Positions 58,693 to 64,000 of a stretch of 64,000 bases of DNA are shown piece by piece. Made by a program: the position numbers and the translations under genes. The stretch comes from Paroedura picta. Its lineage: Eukaryota > Chordata > Lepidosauria > Squamata > Gekkonidae. The DNA lies in contig NC_135379.1 of the NCBI RefSeq assembly GCF_049243985.1, positions 18,250,001 to 18,314,000 of the forward strand, read 5' to 3'. The notes under the pieces are model-generated. The model did not search any database. It was not told the origin of the DNA and was given only the letters and a program-made list of their open reading frames with translations. Every line of letters starts with the position of its first letter. Position 1 is the first letter of the stretch.

Positions 58693-58961
58693 CTCCAAGT
58701 CAAAGACCACGCGGCAGGGCGAGCGGTGATGACAGCTTAGGTTAGTACACTTAACCTTGGAAATAAATTCTCCCTTCAGTTGTAGTCGCCGGACAGGGCC
58801 AAGAAATCCTGCTTGCAGGACAAAGACATGATCAGCTGGAATACAACCCCAATTCATGTCTTCGGTGTTCTCAAACGACTCGTCAATATTTCTTCTCCGT
58901 GTGCTTTTGTTGGCCCTGTCAAAGCTCAAGTCAATCTCTCTTAGAGGATAAATATTGCAAC
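58693..58961 (-). CDS. Unassigned exon-like open frame
   Basis: I do not recognise this protein. On the minus strand a frame open over 58477-59022 contains a 269-bp stretch bounded by a plausible acceptor (CCTCCTCACAG) and donor (TTGGAG|GTACC). It would encode 89 codons, entering in phase 1 and leaving in phase 0. Visible pieces: CNIYPLREIDLSFDRA, a basic cluster KSTRRR, NWGCIPADHVFVLQAGFLGP, and a Cys-containing CTNLSCHHRSPCRVVFDLE. Four or five Cys suggest an extracellular or secreted fold, but this is a guess. CpG dinucleotides are kept at several codons, unusual for the AT-rich flanks and more like coding DNA. No partner exon was found nearby. It could be an exon of a lineage-specific or poorly known gene, a decayed fragment, or chance: an open frame this long is not statistically rare in 64 kb. 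Confidence 0.3.
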
Positions 58962-59984
58962 CTGTGAGGAGGGTGAGTTGTTCCTTTGATTCAGCATCAC
59001 GCAGTAAAGAAAAATTAACCATTTGCTTCCTTGCATAACTGCTCTTTACCAGTTCCTTTACTTATACTCTATTTGTGTCTTACATCCTTCTCCTCCAATT
59101 CTTCCTTTTCATGAAAATCCTACAGCAGAGGTTAGGCTGAGCCGGTGTGTTTGGCCCCACCAGGCTTCCAAGGCAGAGCAGGGTTTGAGCCTGAGTCGAT
59201 GAGGGCATTGAGGTCTACCAGCAAGGCAATCCATGCACAGATGCCGTGCATCACGTGCTGATCATACTTGACGGGCTGGGAGCAACACAAGGTTCAGATA
59301 TATGTGAACAAAGAGCCTTAAGTAGAATTTGAAGGTGTGGGAGTTTTTAAAAGGCTCAGAAGCTGTGCCATAGGAAGCAAAACTCTGCAGCAGCAAAAAT
59401 GCTTTGGGGTTGGGTGTTGAGACTGCACACAAGGGGAACACTTTTGATATGTTATTATGATTTCAGCATTTGATTCAACAACACAGCTTTTTGCTAAGGT
59501 GAGTTGCAAGATAACTTTTGACATTTAAAAACTGCACAACTTAGAGACTGGCAATCTCACATAAACTTTGATGTGAATTACTCTGGACCACTGGCTGAGT
59601 TAGCAGAATTGAGTCCCTCCTTCCCCCCCCCCCCCCACACACACAAACATATGAAAATGCACAACGCATAATCCTTCAACAGCTTGGAGCAATTTGATTG
59701 AGACAACAACAAAATGAGCTGTCTAGTTCTCTCTACCCAAACATGGACATTTCCAGGAACGGTGTTTTCAATTTCTAAAAAAAAAAAAATCCTAATGTAG
59801 CCATTTTATGCTCTCTCTGGATTTGATTAATCTCCACAAAACCTTAGAAAAGCCAAGCTTCATTTTTACATATACAAATGTTTACAGTTTGGGCCCATAA
59901 AGAGACTTTTGAGCCAGATAGCTGAAAATGCACGGTGTGATACAAGAAGGTGACTTGTGAGTGGTAATTACTGTTTGGTCCAAA

Positions 59985-60250
59985 GGTAGGGATGCCAACC
60001 TTCAGGTGAAACCTGGAGATCTTCCACTATTACAATTGATCAGGCAAGAGAGCAGCTCCCTTGATAAAAATGCCCCCTTTGGAGGATTGACTCTATGGTA
60101 TTATGCTCTGCTGAGGTCCCTCACGTCTCCAAACTCCCCCCCCCCAGTTCTGTTGCAAAATGTCCAGGTATTTCCCAAACCAGAACTGCAACCCTATATG
60201 TGGATATTAGTTGGGTTCTTAAGACCTGGAAAGTAGTCGGGTTACCAGCC
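59985..60250 (-). repeat. Unclassified interspersed repeat, family C, diverged
   Basis: AGGGATGCCAACCTTCAGGT and ACCTGGAGATCTTCCACTAT resemble the reversed family C end; second half uncertain. Confidence 0.45.
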
Positions 60251-60865
60251 CCCCATCACCACCACCATGGAGGCAGCGGTTCCCCGCTGCCATACATGTG
60301 GCTAGCGGAGGGGACTTACCAGGAGAAAAAGGAAGTCCCAGACCATGTCACCTGCAATGCATAGGAAGTGACATGATCATGATGCACTGTTGCTCGGACA
60401 CTCTTCTATTTGGGAAAAAACTCTATAGTAGAAGACATTTTTACCATAGCGTTTTTGCCCAAATAGAAGAGTGTCTCAGCAACAGTGCAGAATGCTGGTG
60501 ATGTGGTCGAAGCCTTCTTTTTTCTACTGGTAAGTGTCCCCTTCCCCCGCTGGTTGTCAAAAGAGGCCCTAGAAAGTGCCCACTTCCCCAATCTCTCTAC
60601 CACTATCACTTTGCAAGGAGCAGCCAAGAAGATCAAGGCAATCACGAATAAATTCAGGTATGCTGATTTACACTTTAAAGGACTAAGGCCCCACCCCCAA
60701 GCCCAGAGGTGGCAGGTAAGATGTAGGAAGGCACAAGATATATGCAAACTTGTTGACAATGCACCAGAGACTTGCAGAATGGCATTTCCCACCACAATCG
60801 CAGTGGAGGTGTGTGTGTGTTTGTGCTAAAATGCAGAAATGATATTATCCTTTGCAGTAGTAAAT

Positions 60866-61203
60866 GAAGAAGGGTTGGTTCTTATATGCCACTTTTCTCT
60901 ACCCGAAGGAGTCTCAAAGCGGCTTACATTCGCCTTCCCTTTCCTCTCCCCACAACAGATACCCTGTGAGGTGGGTGCGGCTGAGAGAGCCCTGATATTA
61001 CAGAAGAAGAGTTGGTTCTTATATGCCGCTTTTCTCTACCCAAAGGAGGCTCAAAGCAGCTTACAGTCGCCTTCCCATTCCTCTCCCCACAACGGATACC
61101 CTATGAGGGAGGTGCGGCTGAGAGAGGCCTGATATCACTGCTCAGTCAGAACAGCTTTATCAGCGCCATAGTGAGCCCAAGGTCACCCAGCTGGCAAACT
61201 GGC
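60866..61203 (-). mobile_element. SINE family A, dimeric form, tRNA head cut, next to ITGA8 CpG island
   Basis: Two 3' halves in a row share the junction GATATTACAGAAGAAGAG with the 9.7-kb dimer. The tRNA head is lost at about 61200, where the CpG island begins. Confidence 0.8.
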
Positions 61204-61696
61204 AGGTAAACCGTTGGGGAGGGGAGCCTATTGAGAAGGACTGGGCCTTTGGAAGTCATCTGGCACGGGAGCAGTCCGTGCACGCCGGCAGCAGACAACC
61301 TTTTTGGCCAAGGGATTTTGCAAGTCCTAGCCAAAGTTGGCGCGCGCCAAGGTCACCGAGGCAGGCCGCGCTTGGCCTCCCTCGTGCCTGCTGTCCGGCC
61401 CGGAGCGCCGGGGAAGGGGGCGGCTTTCCGACGAGCTCCCTCGCCCTGTGTCGCGCCGCTCGCAGAGCACCAGGGGGCGCCGTCGAGGCAGGCTGGCGCT
61501 CGGAGCCGGCCGGCGGCGGCAAGTTGGAGGCGAATGGCTTTGCGCCTCCCTCGCCATGCCAGCTCGTGGCGGGCGGCGCGCGCAGAGGGAGGCGCGGGGG
61601 CGGCGGTGGCGGCGGCGGCCAGAGCTCGCCCTGTGAGGCTCCCAGCAGCGGCTCCTTCCCCCTCCGGCTTCGCGCTCGCCCGCCGCTGCCAGGAGC

Positions 61697-61926
61697 ATGG
61701 GGAGGCGGCGGCGGAGGTTGCTGCTCCTGCCGCTGCCGCCCTCGTCACCTTGGCGCCGCCGCTGCGCGCTGGGCGACGACTGCGCGCTCTTGGCGCTGCT
61801 GCTGCTGCTGCTGCCCGGGAGGCTGCGCGCCTTCAACGTCGACCGGGAGAAGGTGACGGTCTACAGCGGGCCCGACGGCAGCTACTTCGGCTACGCGCTG
61901 GATTTCTACAGCCCTGCGCCGCACAC
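61697..61926 (+). CDS. ITGA8: Integrin alpha-8, coding exon 1 (partial gene)
   Basis: Integrin alpha-8 pairs with beta-1 to form an RGD-binding receptor (nephronectin, fibronectin) at the cell surface. Only exon 1 is in the window: 76 codons plus two bases, donor CACAC|GTAAGTC. Residues 1 to about 45 form a signal peptide with an Arg-rich start (MGRRRRR) and an all-Leu core; cleavage is likely after GRLRA. The mature N-terminus FNVDREKVTVYSGPDGSYFG, then YALDF, matches ITGA8 (FNLDVEKLTVYSGP in human, from memory) better than ITGAV or ITGA5. This is blade 1 of the beta-propeller. The start is the first ATG in frame with the signal peptide. Position just after MINDY3 on the same strand matches human 10p13. 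A (CTG)n run codes the Leu core. Confidence 0.9.
61796..61815 (+). repeat. ITGA8: (CTG)n coding for the ITGA8 signal-peptide Leu run
   Basis: About six CTG units in frame as Leu codons in exon 1. Confidence 0.85.
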
Positions 61927-62518
61927 GTAAGTCGCTCTGCCGGAGCACAAGCAGCGCACTGCGATCCAAACGCGGCGCGCACCGCGAGGTACTGCGCTTC
62001 TGCTTTCGCTAGAGAGACCTCCTCCGCGGGTCTTCGGCTGCTTTACTCACACGTCGGTCCGCGTCAGTCCTTGGGGCTTGCACGGAGCCTTAGTACTGAA
62101 AGTGGGAGAATATCAAGCTTAGCGCAAATATGCGGCTCCTGGCAAGGAGAGGGACTGGCGGGACTTCCCTCAGACCTGCCTGGCTGCTTGGCCAGAGTCG
62201 TATCCCGGGCGATGGATGCTGAATCGGTTGCTCCTTCAGCACACGCTCGAAGGCTCAGTCCCAGCGGTAGACTGTGGGTTTGGTGCTCTTGGAGTCGATG
62301 GGATTGCCCAAGTCTCCAAGTGAGAACTTTGGTGGAAGGGTGGCAGGAAAAAGCAGATGACGGCTAGCGGAAATCTGACCGAGGGAGCGTTGACTCTCCT
62401 GACTCTATCCCCCTTCCCCCCCACCCCAGTTGTGTTTCTTTCTAAGGTGCTGCCGGACTCCGATCTGGCTGTTGTATCTGACAGTCTCCCCAGTATGCTT
62501 CTGCTTAGAAACTCCAGT

Positions 62519-62620
62519 CATGGGTAGTCAAACTGCAGCCCTCCAGATGTCCATGGACGACAATTCCCATGGGAATTGTCGTCCATGGACATCTGGAGGG
62601 CCGTGGTTTGACTACCCCTG
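62519..62620. mobile_element. Shortened foldback MITE in ITGA8 intron 1
   Basis: A 102-bp palindrome lacking the loop region (centre AATTCCCATGGGAATT). Flanks ACTCCAGT and CACTAGAG do not match, so it may be recombinant. Confidence 0.75.
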
Positions 62621-62823
62621 CACTAGAGCATCTGCAAATCCACTCTGAAGCCAAGGATGCCTGACTGTAGCATTTTATCCTGCCTTAGTCAAGCTGGTTA
62701 CGTTTTGCCGTTGACCTTTGCAGCCTGACTCCCTTCCCTGCAGCATCCGTCACACCTTCTGACAGAGAGATAGGAGCTCCCAGATTGCCAGCCCTCCTCA
62801 CCTCTGACAGAGGGAGTCTAATA

Positions 62824-63266
62824 CCCTAGAGCAGGGGTAGTCAACCTGTGGTCCTCCAGATGTCCATGGACTACAATCCCCATGAGCCCCTGCCAGCGTT
62901 TGAATTGTAGTCCGTGGACATCTGGAGGACCACAGGTTGACTATCCCTGCCCTAGAGCACGGTTAGTCAACCTGTGGTCCTCCAGATGTCCATGGACTAC
63001 AATCCCCATGAGCCCCTGCCAGCGTTTGAATTGTAGTCAGTGGACATCTGGAGGACTACAGGTTGACTATCCCTGCCCTAGAGCACGGTTAGTCAACCTG
63101 TGGTCCTCCAGATGCCCTAGAGCAGGGGTAGTCAACCTGTGGTCCTCCAGATGTCCATGGACTACAATTCCCAGGAGCCCCTGCCAATGTTTGCTGGCAG
63201 GGGCTCATGGGAATTGTAGTCCATGGACATCTGGAGGACCACAGGTTGACTACCCCTGCTCTAGAG
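62824..63266. repeat. Tandem array of foldback MITE units, 126-bp period
   Basis: Units at 62832-62949, 62958-63075, 63084-63114 (partial) and 63123-63258. Each is separated by the same 8-bp CCCTAGAG (last flank CTCTAGAG), which is the target-site duplication. Units 1 and 2 share an 18-bp loop loss and the unit 2 and 3 starts share CACGGTTAG, so the array grew by tandem duplication, not by separate insertions. Confidence 0.85.
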
Positions 63267-64000
63267 CCCTTGTGGATCCCTGTGGGTTTCCACTTGAATC
63301 TTATCTTGCTCTGTCAGTTGCCATGTTGTTATATTATAATGCAGCTGAACAGGAATAAATACTAATGAATAGTGTGTTCATCCCTGTCAATCCAAACAAC
63401 GCTGAATATCTGAGGCTCAACCTTGCTAATGTCAGAGCGAGTCCTAAGTGGATAGACTCAGAAGCAAATCCTGTTGAATTCAATGAATGCCTTTGTAAGG
63501 GTGTTTGGAATCACATCCTACGTATCTTTGAAGTCAGTTATTAGGTTGTGAAAAGGTCTGATTGAAAGGACAGAGTTTCCTGAAGGCTTGTTAGGTAGCA
63601 ATGGGCAAATGAGAAACTGGGGCATTGCAAGTGGATGGTGGAGCAGACAAGGACAGATCGCTGTGATTAAAACCGGCATATGGGGCAAGTTGTGAGCTGG
63701 GTTACAAACGCAGTTCTTCTGTTGTATTCTTGAGAATGCAAGGGTGATGTAAAGGGAGCTGTTTTAGGTGGAGTGTTGCAAAAGTTCATCCAGTCACGTT
63801 GGACCTGTGTCGTTCCATTCACACGAGCATCCAATCGCTTGGATTTCAACGAATATGTTGAAAGGGGGCCCCCCTGCAAACTGCATAAAGGAGACAGTAA
63901 GCATAGTGTTTGGGAAATGTCTCATGAGGTGCTGAGCTAAGACTGAAATGAATATATCAGTTGGAGAGGGGAAGGCTGAATGGAGTATTGAGAGCACCCT

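Larger units (their letters stand above)
61240..62060 (+). promoter_or_regulatory. ITGA8: ITGA8 CpG-island promoter
   Basis: A very GC- and CpG-dense block begins right after a SINE cluster and covers ITGA8 exon 1. Long overlapping open frames on both strands here come from GC richness, not from extra genes. No TATA box is evident. The transcription start is probably within 61400-61690 (inferred). Confidence 0.7.
61927..64000 (+). other. ITGA8: ITGA8 intron 1 (partial)
   Basis: Begins with the donor GTAAGT and runs off the right edge. It holds a short MITE, a MITE tandem array (62824-63266) and, from 63270 on, unique sequence with no feature I can support. Confidence 0.85.

Noticed and set aside
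60406-60829. Overlapping plus and minus frames of 114-129 codons
   Set aside because: No recognisable motif, no splice or promoter support; likely chance.
61231-62367. 378-codon plus-strand open frame over ITGA8 exon 1
   Set aside because: Not in the ITGA8 frame; Ala/Arg/Pro-rich low complexity, produced by the CpG island.
62882-63358. 158-codon plus-strand frame with repeated CPWTTIPMSP-like units
   Set aside because: Translation of the tandem MITE array; the protein repeats simply mirror the DNA repeat.

Overview
Vertebrate nuclear DNA, most likely a squamate reptile. A gecko is possible, but the window alone does not settle that. Evidence: genes split by canonical GT/AG introns, CpG-island promoters, and a repeat mix of CR1 and L2 LINEs, a Sauria-type SINE with a Bov-B-like tail, 5S rRNA-derived and tRNA-derived SINEs, and several hAT foldback MITEs.

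Two host genes are supported, both on the plus strand. (1) MINDY3 (FAM188A/CARP), the K48-linkage-directed deubiquitinase, is complete. It has 15 coding exons from 20867 to 50915; the spliced length is 1338 nt, giving 445 codons plus stop. Every junction is GT/AG and in phase, and the predicted catalytic residues (Q46, C52, H287) are present. (2) ITGA8 (integrin alpha-8) is represented by coding exon 1 only (61697-61926: signal peptide and start of the beta-propeller). The rest lies beyond the right edge. The tandem order MINDY3 then ITGA8 is the same as on human 10p13, which supports both calls.

Layout: 1-19.9 kb is intergenic, full of old repeats, with no supported gene. 19.9-21.1 kb is the MINDY3 CpG-island promoter and exon 1. 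21-50.9 kb holds MINDY3 introns and exons. 50.9-52.0 kb is its 3'UTR, which carries a 136-bp foldback transposon. 52-61.2 kb is intergenic, with CR1 and L2 LINEs, SINEs and one unassigned minus-strand open frame that looks like an exon (58693-58961). 61.2-62.1 kb is the ITGA8 CpG island and exon 1. 62.1-64 kb is ITGA8 intron 1, with a 126-bp-period tandem array built from a hAT MITE plus its 8-bp target-site duplication.

I found no convincing new multi-gene system. The items most worth checking are the exon-like minus-strand frame, the MITE tandem array, the hairpin in the MINDY3 3'UTR, and a dimeric SINE subfamily seen twice with the same internal junction.
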